In this document: in pieces, positions 54,777 through 63,052 of the stretch
Numbering within the stretch: position 1 is the stretch's first letter
Layout: each line of letters begins with the position of its first letter
Assembly: GCA_965213735.1 (NCBI GenBank)
Contig: CBDCAB010000006.1
Span: 2,356,001-2,420,000, forward strand
Reading direction: 5' to 3'
From: CALDTK01 sp965213735
Lineage (GTDB): Bacteria > Bacteroidota > Bacteroidia > Chitinophagales > Saprospiraceae
Length of the DNA stretch: 64,000 nucleotides
The notes under the pieces: generated by a model
What the model was told of the DNA's origin: nothing
Databases searched by the model: none
What the model saw: the letters and a program-made list of their open reading frames with translations, nothing else
Program-made: the position numbers and the translations under genes

Positions 54777-55217
54777 ATGGCAATTTGGCAGTATTCATTT
54801 CAAATTGTTCCTAAGGGTGAGTGGGATGCTCAGCCAGTGAACGAACTCTTTGATGAATTACCTTTCTGGAAGTATGCATCTACAGAAGTAAGTGTATTTG
54901 AGCCTATTGCTGATATCCTAGAAGAGAATACCTCATGGTGTAATGAAATGGTTATGTACGGAAATGTCGACAGTCATTGCTTAGAGATTTATACTGATGG
55001 AAGCAGTCATGTAGAGTCTGTATCTCTTCGAATTTCTTTTGCAGAAGACTACGAGGGTATTTTGCGAAGTATCATGGAGTTTTTATTGGCGAGCGAACTC
55101 TCGCTGCTAAGCCAAAACTTTGACTTGCTTAATTGTAATTTTGAATCAATTAAAGCATTGATCGAAGGCTCAGAGGCATACCTCAAATATCAGATGCTAG
55201 TACGTACTCAGGGCTAG
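54777..55217 (+). CDS. presumed immunity protein for toxin tip 2
   Basis: A 146-residue soluble acidic protein (MAIWQYSFQIVPKGEWDAQP, DELPFWKYASTEVSVFEPIA, SWCNEMVMYGNVDSH). ATG at 54777 follows the toxin stop by one base, so the pair is translationally coupled. A Trp-rich, acidic fold is common in immunity proteins, but no family is named with confidence. Confidence 0.62.
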   Translation: MAIWQYSFQIVPKGEWDAQPVNELFDELPFWKYASTEVSVFEPIADILEENTSWCNEMVMYGNVDSHCLEIYTDGSSHVESVSLRISFAEDYEGILRSIMEFLLASELSLLSQNFDLLNCNFESIKALIEGSEAYLKYQMLVRTQG

Positions 55218-55222
55218 TGAAC

Positions 55223-55561
55223 TCACGTGTATGCCTCGGCTGTCTTTGCATCTCTCACATACGCGTCAAGTACATCAAGCAGCGTTTCACGCCGCTGAGC
55301 TGGAAGTTTTGCGATAGCATCGAGTCGAGCAAGCATACGAGCGTCATGTGCGGCGCTATCAGTTTTACCAGTAAGATAGTCAAGCGAGACGCCGAGTGCG
55401 TCGGCGATTGCGCGTGCGGCATCGACTGCAGGAACGCGTTCGCTCCGTTCGTAGCGGCCGTATGCACCGAGGGCGATGCCTGCGGCTCGCGCCACATCCG
55501 CGCGTTTAAGATCGCGTTTGAGTCGGGCGGCACGTAGTCGGCTTGCAAAATCCTGGTCCAT
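55223..55561 (-). CDS. XRE-family transcriptional regulator
   Basis: A 112-residue repressor-type protein. The helix-turn-helix (about 4-60) reads FASRLRAARLKRDLKRADVA, RAAGIALGAYGRYERSERVP, AVDAARAIADALGVSLDYLT. The C-terminal 40 residues (ARLDAIAKLPAQRRETLLDV, LDAYVRD) are shared with the XRE gene after cassette 3, so the two are paralogues. ATG at 55561 (MDQDFASRLR) is used. It converges on the immunity gene and diverges from a primase fragment, suggesting it came with a mobile element. Confidence 0.88.
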   Translation of the reverse strand: MDQDFASRLRAARLKRDLKRADVARAAGIALGAYGRYERSERVPAVDAARAIADALGVSLDYLTGKTDSAAHDARMLARLDAIAKLPAQRRETLLDVLDAYVRDAKTAEAYT

Positions 55562-55570
55562 GCGTAGGTG

Positions 55571-55707
55571 TTTATGTCCGTTCGGCGGGCAGATACGCAA
55601 AGGTACGAGCCAAGGTGCACGAAAAGATTACGTCTGTCGCTTGTAGTTGTGTTCCGCGTGGGTATGTTTGTGTCCGTTCGGCACGGAGCCGACGATTTGT
55701 CACAAAT
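55571..55707. promoter_or_regulatory. divergent operator region with a direct and an inverted repeat
   Basis: TTTATGTCCGTTCGGC (55571-55586) recurs with one change as TTTGTGTCCGTTCGGC (55667-55682), one next to each divergent start codon. A perfect ATTTGT-C-ACAAAT palindrome lies at 55695-55707, 10 nt before the primase fragment start. These are likely binding sites of the adjacent XRE protein. Confidence 0.45.
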
Positions 55708-55717
55708 TTGAAATCTG

Positions 55718-55924
55718 ATGCAAATCTTCGAGATCAAGTCGCGCCTACCGCTGTCCCGCTTCCTGTTACACTACCAACTCAAGCCAGACGGGCGCGGCCG
55801 CATGCGGTGTCCCTTCCACGACGACCGCACTGCGTCGATGCAGACCTACGAGAAAACGGCCACGGGGAACTGCTTTGCGGGCCGGTTTAGTTCCTACCCC
55901 CTCCTACATCCCATCCAAAGCTAG
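55718..55924 (+). pseudogene. truncated CHC2 zinc-finger primase of a mobile element
   Basis: A 68-codon frame whose first 55 residues match the start of CHC2-type DNA primases: IKSRLPLSRFLLHYQLKPDG, RMRCPFHDDRTASMQTYEKT, NCFAG. The first half of the zinc motif (C-x2-H) is present, but the frame leaves the family right after the third Cys, where the last Cys should be, and ends in unrelated residues (SSYPLLHPIQS). It is therefore a broken remnant cut at the zinc finger. It diverges from the XRE gene as in a replication/regulator pair. Confidence 0.65.
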
Positions 55925-55976
55925 CCGCCGGTAGCCAAGCAGCTCAAAGCAAGCCCTATGCTTTACCTTCACCTTT

Positions 55977-57605
55977 ATGACGCTCGCTGCCACACCTCCT
56001 GGCTCCGTTCTTGCCGAACTAGAGCGGCTAAACTCCAGTACCGGTGGTAGTAAGCTACACCAGGCTGGTGCACCTGAGCTTTCCTGTTGGTTAGACGAAG
56101 ATAAAAAGCTCAGTTATTCCTACAATGTTCTTGGACTGGTTGACAGGTTTACTGTTACCGCAAGTCCTCGTGTGGGCGAAGCTACATCCTATTGCTATTG
56201 CGCCGATGGCACCCAAATTGATTCCAAGCGAGAATCTGCTGGGGGCGCTGTTCAAGAGCATATCCTATACTTTGAGGGCGCCAGATATAATGGCGCCACG
56301 AACAGTTTCTACGTCTCCAATCCCGCTGGAGCTACATTATTATCGGCTACCAATGATGCTCAGCATATATTCTTTGAGTCCGACCACCTCGGCAACATCA
56401 TGCTCGCCTACTCCGATCTCAACGGTGATGACTATATCCAGCCGCGGGACGAGGTACTAGAGGGGAATCGATATTTTCTCTACGGCCTCAAACAGGCTCC
56501 CTATACTAAGCAACTCACAACATTGCCTTTCGGCTACAATGGCGCGGAGTGGAAGGATAAATTAGGTCTGCATCTTACCACCTACCGCACGCTGGCGCCA
56601 GAAGTGGCAATGTGGGGGCAGGTGGATTTGAAGGCGGAGCTGATGTATGGGTATAGCCCGTATAACTCCATGGGGGGCAATCCGATCAGTTACAATGATC
56701 CTGAAGGAGATTGGATACACCTCGCTATTGGTGCTGTCGTAGGAGCCGGGGCTAATGTTTGGTTGAACTGGGATCATATTGCATCTGAAGGTGGATTTGG
56801 TAGTGGAGCTTTCTGCAAAGCCGCGGGAATAGGCGCTGGTGCAGGCCTTGTTACGGCGGCGACTGGTGGAGCTGCAGCAGGGACGTTTGGTACAGCAGGT
56901 AGTTTAGGAGCAGCCATTGGTCAAGGAGCGGTGATAGGCGCGGCCGGTGGATCAGCTGGAGGTTTTGTGCAGGGTGCTGGTAATGCATTAGCTTTTCAAG
57001 ATGCTGACTTAGGCCAAGCACTAGGTGAAGGCATGAAAGGCGATGTTATTGGAGGATTTGCCGGAGCGGCCACGGGTGGATTGATTCGTGGGATCGGGTA
57101 CGCATTTCGGCCTAGCGTCCCTGGAGCTGCACCGGATTTACAGACTCCTGTAGGCTCGGGTCCGGGTAGCGCCGGTGGTGCGGGAACCTCAGGCATTAGC
57201 TGGGGGACAGTAAACGTGAAGGTCGGTGGGGCAACACCAACAACAGCATTCACTGCCGCCCCAGATGAGGCTGTTGTGCTCACCGCTTCGAGGTTGGGAT
57301 CGGGTTCAGGAAATGCGTGGACAGCACATGGTGGCTATTCTGGGTCTCAGCTTAAGTACGTTGGAATTATTTCTCGAGCTGTCAGCGTGCGTGGTGCGGA
57401 GCATCTTGCTGGTGGTGGAGCTAGAGCTACCCTATCGTACAGACCCCTGCCAAATGCAAGTGGGTTATCAAAAGATGCAGCAAGAGTTTTTGAGCAAAAC
57501 GTAATAAATCAGTATGGCCTGCCTAATCTATATAATCGAGTCAATTCCATTGCACCACTTCGCTGGTCAAACCCTAGGTTTATTGGCATAGTTCCACCAA
57601 AATGA
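55977..57605 (+). CDS. Rhs C-terminal fragment with toxin tip 3 (GIY-YIG-like nuclease)
   Basis: A 542-residue fragment keeping slightly more of the Rhs protein than the others, with one YD-type stretch (SYSYNVLGLVDRFTVTAS, YCYCADGTQIDSKRESAGG) before the core DHLGNIMLAYSDLNGDDYIQ. A long Gly/Ala-rich linker follows (about 240-430). The tip (about 455-542) has LKYVGIISRAVSVRGAEH near 460, SKDAARVFEQNVINQYGL with Glu near 506, and NRVNSIAPLRW. The Y-V-G-I, R-x-x-H, E-Q and N order fits GIY-YIG-like toxin nucleases. It ends in an ATGA overlap with an Imm26-like gene. Confidence 0.82.
   Translation: MTLAATPPGSVLAELERLNSSTGGSKLHQAGAPELSCWLDEDKKLSYSYNVLGLVDRFTVTASPRVGEATSYCYCADGTQIDSKRESAGGAVQEHILYFEGARYNGATNSFYVSNPAGATLLSATNDAQHIFFESDHLGNIMLAYSDLNGDDYIQPRDEVLEGNRYFLYGLKQAPYTKQLTTLPFGYNGAEWKDKLGLHLTTYRTLAPEVAMWGQVDLKAELMYGYSPYNSMGGNPISYNDPEGDWIHLAIGAVVGAGANVWLNWDHIASEGGFGSGAFCKAAGIGAGAGLVTAATGGAAAGTFGTAGSLGAAIGQGAVIGAAGGSAGGFVQGAGNALAFQDADLGQALGEGMKGDVIGGFAGAATGGLIRGIGYAFRPSVPGAAPDLQTPVGSGPGSAGGAGTSGISWGTVNVKVGGATPTTAFTAAPDEAVVLTASRLGSGSGNAWTAHGGYSGSQLKYVGIISRAVSVRGAEHLAGGGARATLSYRPLPNASGLSKDAARVFEQNVINQYGLPNLYNRVNSIAPLRWSNPRFIGIVPPK
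56382..56708 (+). repeat. Rhs core DNA repeat, copy 3
   Basis: Aligns with copies 1 and 2 without the hairpin insertion; upstream sequence differs from theirs. Confidence 0.85.
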
Positions 57606-58105
57606 AATCGAAGAACAGAAACATACGCGTAGGAGACGTCTATAGCATAGAATTATTAGATGGCAGATGGATGTATTTTCAGTTTATAGGAAAGGATAGT
57701 TCCTGTCTAGATGGAAATGTTATTGTTGCCTTTAAACATACCACGGCGCAGCTTAAGTCGCCAGCCATCGACTTACTCAAGTCTAGTGGCATATATTTTA
57801 TTGCTCAGTGTTATGTGCGATCTGGATTACAGGCGGGCCTGTTTGTGTTTGTAGTAAATGAAAGTTTGGCTTTAAGTCCAGAAGGTTTGCACTTTCGCAA
57901 TTGGATAAGTCCTAAAGGATCGCTTGATATGCCTGAATGGTGTGAGGCCTGGGAGATTTGGGAATATTGCAGTTCCAAACATATCGCAAGTTCAGATGAT
58001 CCTAAGCTACTGGCGTCCGCGCCAGGTATTGTGTTTGATCCTGCGTCGATTCTATATATGTTTAATAATCGCGGTGTGCCTGAATTCTATCCTAAATTTG
58101 TTTAA
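57602..58105 (+). CDS. Imm26-like immunity protein for toxin tip 3
   Basis: A 167-residue soluble protein starting inside the toxin stop (ATGA). Its N-terminus IRVGDVYSIELLDGRWMYFQ, FIGKD fits the Imm26 immunity family (G-D-V/I-x-x-I-x-L-x-D-G-x-Y/W). The rest is Trp/Tyr-rich (SLDMPEWCEAWEIWEYCSSK). This is the only immunity gene in the island for which I can suggest a family. Confidence 0.68.
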   Translation: MKSKNRNIRVGDVYSIELLDGRWMYFQFIGKDSSCLDGNVIVAFKHTTAQLKSPAIDLLKSSGIYFIAQCYVRSGLQAGLFVFVVNESLALSPEGLHFRNWISPKGSLDMPEWCEAWEIWEYCSSKHIASSDDPKLLASAPGIVFDPASILYMFNNRGVPEFYPKFV

Positions 58106-58116
58106 TGACTCTTCGC

Positions 58117-58491
58117 TCACGCGTCTGCTCTTCGACTCCGTACATCCCTCAGATAAGCGTCTAATACGGCGAATACGGGCCAGCGCTCGTCATCAGGCAG
58201 GGCGGATAGCTCCAATGCGCGGGCGATGATGTCATCGTCGAGCTCGTCGAGGTCTGAGGTAGTGCCGGCCACGAGGTAGTCGAGCGACACCTTGAGTGCT
58301 GCGGCAATGCGGCTAGCGATGTCGACCGAAGGCGAGGACTCGCCACGCTCGTACTTACCGATTGCCTCACGTGAGATGCTGGCGGCTTTGGCGAGGGCGG
58401 CCTGCGAGAGGCTGGCGCGCATGCGCAGGGTCACGATACGCTCGCTCCCAGTAGCTGTGTCGGTGAGGTTGTTGGCAATGCTAGAACGCAC
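58117..58491 (-). CDS. XRE-family transcriptional regulator
   Basis: A 124-residue repressor-like protein with GTG start. The helix-turn-helix reads VTLRMRASLSQAALAKAASI, SREAIGKYERGESSPSVDIA, AALKVSLDYLVAG. The tail ALELSALPDDERWPVFAVLD-AYLRD matches the other intact XRE protein in plan. It converges on the Imm26-like gene with an 11-nt gap. An inverted repeat just upstream may be its own operator. Confidence 0.88.
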   Translation of the reverse strand: MRSSIANNLTDTATGSERIVTLRMRASLSQAALAKAASISREAIGKYERGESSPSVDIASRIAAALKVSLDYLVAGTTSDLDELDDDIIARALELSALPDDERWPVFAVLDAYLRDVRSRRADA

Positions 58492-59168
58492 GCCTCTACA
58501 GTTAAGTAGAAGAGGGATACCCGTTGACTGTTACACATTTTTAGGAGTTCTGTCCAAAAGCCTGTCGATATCCGGTTGTATGACAATTTGTAGCGTGTAG
58601 CATTCCGCCCGTTTAAGCTATGGTGGTTTGACAAGCCGCAGGTGCGTTAAATGCATGCTTATACAGGGTCCCAATATCGCAGCCCTTATACCCCTCTTGC
58701 AGGTTATAATTTGCGACTCGCTCATGCCAGATGTTCGGAGGCACAGGCGATCTCAAGTCTTCAAGACAACTAGTCCAAGCTTCACACTAGCATGAACCTC
58801 ATAGACAACCTCATCCACTCTAGTTTCTCTTAGCCCCTTAAGATTCTACTCAAGCAGCCATAAATAACCCGCACCCACCTCTTCGACGGCCAATACTTTA
58901 ATATGCAGCTAGTAAACATCAGCAAAGACTAGCCAGCCAATCCATTACATGCTACCCTAATCGCGCCAATAACTTCCAAGAGTTGCTGCCTAAGTCTAAG
59001 ACAGGGTCGCGTAGCGAGCTGAGCATCTTACGCTAAAAACTTATGCCGATCTCATCTGCACTAACCAGCTCACCACAACATGCCGGTCAGACCAGCCACT
59101 TTAGACCACTTCAACGCTCTACCTGCTGCGCTTCAACAGCACTTTGCTTGAGCAGAGAAGTAACTTCT
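58492..59168. other. 677-bp region without a clear gene, one possible gene remnant
   Basis: Contains TCTAC-N6-GTAGA (58495-58510) next to the XRE start, and on the minus strand a 57-codon open frame (58613-58786) reading ERVANYNLQEGYKGCDIGTL then YKHAFNAPAA to TAA, without a start codon. It looks like the end of a lost gene but I do not recognise it. The remainder (58790-59168) is featureless. Confidence 0.5.
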
Positions 59169-59780
59169 TTAACAGTAGTAAACATCGCATCCCCCCATAA
59201 AGCGCAAACTCGCCAGAGCTCGCTCTCCTGCTTCGCGATGACCTGCGCCACAAGCATCCTCAATCACAATCGGAATGTAGCCTAGATCAGCTGCATGGCG
59301 CACGGTTGGCTCTATACCGATCTCTGTGGCGACACCGCATATCAATACCGTACGGACATCACAATCCCGCAAGGCGAAATCAAGTGGAGTGCCTTCAAAA
59401 GCAGACATGGACAGTTTATCAAAAACTGCTTCCTGAGCGCTAGGCGCTAGTTGTGGCACAATGGCTGTCCCGGCGGAATCACGAGTGAACCACGGCTGGA
59501 CATCAGCAGGATCGTTAGACTTTTGCCACATTAGCGCCTGACGTAGCTGGAAGCGCCCCATCAGATTCTTGGGCAAAGAGGTGTGGCGCATAAAGTAGGT
59601 ACGAAGCCCAACGGAACGTGCTGCCCGCAATACCGCTTCTACGCTATCAATGACCGTCTCAGCGTCATTCATTTGCTGAAGAACCCCTACCTGCATATCG
59701 TATATCAACAGAGCTGTGCGATTAAGACAGACTGCCTCTTCGACACTCGTGGGAATGTCTATTCCTGAAAAGTTTAGCAT
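59169..59780 (-). CDS. isochorismatase-family hydrolase lacking the catalytic cysteine
   Basis: A 203-residue cytosolic hydrolase. The catalytic Asp is in ALLIYDMQVG, the Lys is in FDKLSMSAFEGTPL, and the third position, normally Cys, reads VATEIGIEPTVRHAADLGY, i.e. Gly in place of Cys. True isochorismatases also lack this Cys, whereas nicotinamidases and N-carbamoyl hydrolases need it, so a vinyl-ether type reaction is possible. The V-A-T-E-I-G-I-E-P-T signature is a recurring subfamily of unknown substrate. ATG at 59780 fits the family start. Confidence 0.87.
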   Translation of the reverse strand: MLNFSGIDIPTSVEEAVCLNRTALLIYDMQVGVLQQMNDAETVIDSVEAVLRAARSVGLRTYFMRHTSLPKNLMGRFQLRQALMWQKSNDPADVQPWFTRDSAGTAIVPQLAPSAQEAVFDKLSMSAFEGTPLDFALRDCDVRTVLICGVATEIGIEPTVRHAADLGYIPIVIEDACGAGHREAGERALASLRFMGGCDVYYC

Positions 59781-60050
59781 ACTACAAGCCTTAGGGTTTG
59801 GTAGACCGACAACAGCCAAGCACCGCGCGCTAGGCCAGCACGGCGTTGTCAACACCGGTCGAATATAAATGAATGACAGCGTTTACAAACGCGAGCCGCG
59901 CTTACTTCATTTCCGCTACGAAGCGGGCTGGCAAGGTTTACCCTTCGCTTGGCCAGGCTGGCGCCGAGGCGGTTCCCACCTCTCATTTCCCACCTCTCGT
60001 TTCCCCCCAAAAAAAACCCACCACTCGCGTAGCAGGCTCTTCTCGTTGAG

Positions 60051-60124
60051 CGCTCCCACCTGGACTCGAACCAGGGACCTATTGATTAACAGTCAACCGC
60101 TCTAACCAACTGAGCTATGGGAGC
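60051..60124 (-). tRNA. tRNA-Asn (anticodon GUU)
   Basis: The minus strand reads GCTCCCATAGCTCAGTTGG at the 5' end and ends in TGGGAGC plus discriminator G. D-arm (TAGCTCAGTTGGTTAGA), anticodon loop CTGTTAA (anticodon at 60088-60090) and T-arm GGTTCGAGTCC are complete; 7-bp acceptor pairs throughout. CCA is not encoded. A C-poly(A) stretch precedes it on the plus strand. Confidence 0.97.
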
Positions 60125-60245
60125 TAAACCACTTAGATCGAAATCCAAGCGGCCGCAAATGTACGCGGCCATTCTAAATTCTGCAACGGCACCACCAGAT
60201 TTCTTTTAGCTTTTGCAATCTTCGCCCTCCGCTAAACCCACTCCT

Positions 60246-61190
60246 ATGTCTCTGCTCGTCGTTGGCTCCGTTGCACTCGATAATCTTGAAACGCCGCTCG
60301 GCAAACGTACCGGCATCGTCGGAGGCGCAGCACCCTTCATCTGCCTCGCCGCAGCGCAATTCACCAAACCCGTACGCCTAGTCAGCGTCATCGGCGACGA
60401 CTTTCCCCAAACCATGCTCGACAAGCTCACACAGGCAGGGGTCGACCTCGAAGGGCTTCAGCACAAAAAAGGCGAAAAATCGTTTTCCTGGACCGGCAAG
60501 TACCACGACGATATGAATGGCCGCGATACGATCGCCACCGACCTCAACGTACTCGCCGATTTCGATCCCGTTTTGCCGAAAGGCTACAAAAACTCAGAAT
60601 TTGTCATGCTCGGCAACCTCACCCCGAGCGTGCAGGCCAAAGTGATCGACCAGCTCGACGCACCCAAACTCGTCGCGCTCGACACGATGAACTTCTGGAT
60701 GGATACCGCCATCGAGGATTTAAAAGAGATTATAAAACGAGTCGACGTGCTGCTCATCAACGATGAAGAAGCACGCCAACTCTCCGGCAAACGTACACTC
60801 GTACGAGCCGCAGAGAGTATCCTAAAAATGGGACCCGCATATCTCGTCATAAAAAAAGGCGAACACGGCGCCTTACTCTTTCACGGCGAGCAAGTCTTCT
60901 TTGCTCCAGCCCTTCCACTCGCAGAAGTATTCGACCCAACCGGGGCCGGCGATACCTTTGCAGGAGGCTTTATGGGCTTCCTCGCAAGCCAAGGAAATAT
61001 CACCTTCGCAATGATGAAGCGAGCAGTAATATTCGGATCAGCACTCGCAAGCTTTACGTGTGAAGCATTCGGCACTGAGCGGCTGCTAACCGTGACACGT
61101 TCAGAACTCGATATGCGAGCAGGTGACTTTCTAGAGCTGGTGCGCTTCGATCTCAAACACGACAGCGAGAGCCTGGCAGGTCGCGATTAA
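60246..61190 (+). CDS. PfkB-family carbohydrate/nucleoside kinase
   Basis: A 314-residue ribokinase-fold enzyme that phosphorylates a sugar or nucleoside with ATP. The N-terminal signature is GSVALDNLETPLGKRTGIVG with the glycine pair at GGAAPFICLAAAQF. The C-terminal PfkB motif DPTGAGDTFAGGFMGFLA contains the catalytic Asp. FLVMLGNLTPSVQ-type and KKGEHGALLF segments are as expected. The ATG at 60246 is chosen because it starts the first strand. Substrate unknown. It converges with the TPR gene, sharing a TTAA stop palindrome. Confidence 0.93.
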   Translation: MSLLVVGSVALDNLETPLGKRTGIVGGAAPFICLAAAQFTKPVRLVSVIGDDFPQTMLDKLTQAGVDLEGLQHKKGEKSFSWTGKYHDDMNGRDTIATDLNVLADFDPVLPKGYKNSEFVMLGNLTPSVQAKVIDQLDAPKLVALDTMNFWMDTAIEDLKEIIKRVDVLLINDEEARQLSGKRTLVRAAESILKMGPAYLVIKKGEHGALLFHGEQVFFAPALPLAEVFDPTGAGDTFAGGFMGFLASQGNITFAMMKRAVIFGSALASFTCEAFGTERLLTVTRSELDMRAGDFLELVRFDLKHDSESLAGRD

Positions 61191-63013
61191 AGCTCCTGAC
61201 CGTCGCCTCGCAATCGTCGAAATCGTTTGCGCGCCTCAACAGCTAGAATCGAACTTTCATATTCAAGAAAAAGGCGCTCATACAGAGCCTTTGCCTGTTC
61301 GGAATTGTTAAGTTGATGCTCGGTAATTTCAGCAAGTGCAAAGAGTGCATTATCCGCGCGAATTTCCTCCGGATACTCTTCAACTACCTTCCGATAAAGT
61401 TTGGCTGCCTGGGTATAATTACCCTGCTGCCTAAACAAGTTTGCTTCTGCATAAACGATATCATCGTTTAGTGAATGATCTGGAAACAAGCGGCCTAACG
61501 TGTCGAGTTTTGCGAAAGCGGCATCAAAGCGACTCTGGAAGCCGAGCAGCTCAGCCTGGGCATAAATCTCCAGAGGAACGGAAGTAGTATCCAAATTGAG
61601 ATTGTCCATGATAAAAACCGACATATCAATTGCGTCATTAGCAATTAGTCGGCTAGTGCTCGACTTAAGGATATCAAACTGCTCTTGCGCCCACTCAAAA
61701 TCGCCGGAATAATAACTCAAACGCGCATTGCGAAAGCGTGCTTCGTGACCTAATACCGCTTCCGGAAAGGCCTTATCTACCTGACTATAAAGCAGCGTCG
61801 ACTCCCAACGTTCGCCCTCCATAAGATAAAAATCCGCAAGATCGAGTTTCACTTGTGCGGCAAAATCTGGCTGCAGCGAAAATTCCAATAAACTTGCTAA
61901 ACTTTCTATCGCTGCATCCCGCTTACCCAGCTTGTACGCCTGCAGCATGGCCAACTCGTGTGCTACAGCGGCAGTGGCAGTGTTAATTCCCAACTCATCT
62001 AAAAATGATTGATACTCCTGCTCTAGCACGGTATAGCCTTCGCGATCAAAGGTGGGCAAAGCATCTAGTCGTTGCTTTTCAGCCTCTAAATACAAGCGCT
62101 TGGCCTCAATATAATAAGGATTGCGAACGCCCTTCTGCTTCACGATATACTCAAATCCATCTTTAGCTGCGAGGTATTGACGCTCGTTAAGTGCAGTTTG
62201 GGCAAGGCGATATATTCGCTGCCCATCCTCCTGACGGCGTAAATCAAGAGCACGAACTTGGCGCATCGCCGACCGGTAATCTTTTTGCTGAACGTATGTC
62301 CAAACTAGCAGCTCAGTAAGTGTATCATTGTCAGGGTCACCTTGCAATTCACGTAAAATTGCCGTTTGCACCCGTCGATAGCCATCTTCATCTAAATATC
62401 GCGACAAGATACTTTGCACACTACCGAGCCGCCGAGGCTCAGCTGTAAGCGTGAGTAGGTAATTGCGCACCATATTCTCCTCATCATTCAGGCGCTGATA
62501 CAGCGAACCTAAATAGTAAGCAAACATGGTCTCATCATTGAGCAACTCACCACCGCGCTCATAAGCTTTTACTGCGAGCTTGTACTTAGCATTCTGGTAA
62601 AATCCATTAGCCAACTGTTGAATAGCAAAGCGTTCGGCAGGCAATTTCTTAAAAGCTTCATTGAAAATCTTCTCCGCCTCGTCGATCTTACCTTGCGCTT
62701 CAAAATTGAGACCTCGCTGAACGTAAAGCCCCATGTTATTAGGCTTTGCTTTTAGCGCTTTCTTTATTGCTTTATCAGCATCATCATAACGCTCAGCACT
62801 CGATAATGATTGCAGGTAACGGTTGAGGAAATAATCATTATTCGGCTGCTTTTCGTAAAGCTCATCGTATAATTCAGCTGCTTTTTCAAACTCCCCTTGA
62901 TCGTAATATTGTTTGGCGAGTTCGACCTCCATTTGTTGCGCACTCAGGTGAGAGGCGCCGACCAGCAGGGTGAGGCTGGCAAATACGATAAGATGGCGAA
63001 GTAGCTGCGGCAT
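61187..63013 (-). CDS. periplasmic tetratricopeptide-repeat protein
   Basis: A 608-residue exported protein with signal peptide (LLRHLIVFASLTLLVGASHLSAQ). At least ten TPR-like helical pairs are visible, for example QYYDQGEFEKAAELYDELYE, ADKAIKKALKAKPNNMGLYV, EKIFNEAFKKLPAER and AAKLYRKVVEEYPEEIRADN. TPR arrays are scaffolds for protein complexes. It begins 39 nt after the TonB gene stop on the same strand, so the two are likely co-transcribed and may act together at the envelope. Confidence 0.88.
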   Translation of the reverse strand: MPQLLRHLIVFASLTLLVGASHLSAQQMEVELAKQYYDQGEFEKAAELYDELYEKQPNNDYFLNRYLQSLSSAERYDDADKAIKKALKAKPNNMGLYVQRGLNFEAQGKIDEAEKIFNEAFKKLPAERFAIQQLANGFYQNAKYKLAVKAYERGGELLNDETMFAYYLGSLYQRLNDEENMVRNYLLTLTAEPRRLGSVQSILSRYLDEDGYRRVQTAILRELQGDPDNDTLTELLVWTYVQQKDYRSAMRQVRALDLRRQEDGQRIYRLAQTALNERQYLAAKDGFEYIVKQKGVRNPYYIEAKRLYLEAEKQRLDALPTFDREGYTVLEQEYQSFLDELGINTATAAVAHELAMLQAYKLGKRDAAIESLASLLEFSLQPDFAAQVKLDLADFYLMEGERWESTLLYSQVDKAFPEAVLGHEARFRNARLSYYSGDFEWAQEQFDILKSSTSRLIANDAIDMSVFIMDNLNLDTTSVPLEIYAQAELLGFQSRFDAAFAKLDTLGRLFPDHSLNDDIVYAEANLFRQQGNYTQAAKLYRKVVEEYPEEIRADNALFALAEITEHQLNNSEQAKALYERLFLEYESSILAVEARKRFRRLRGDGQEL

Positions 63014-63052
63014 AGGCCTTTGCTAACGAAAACTGCGCCTGCCTAGTTGCTT

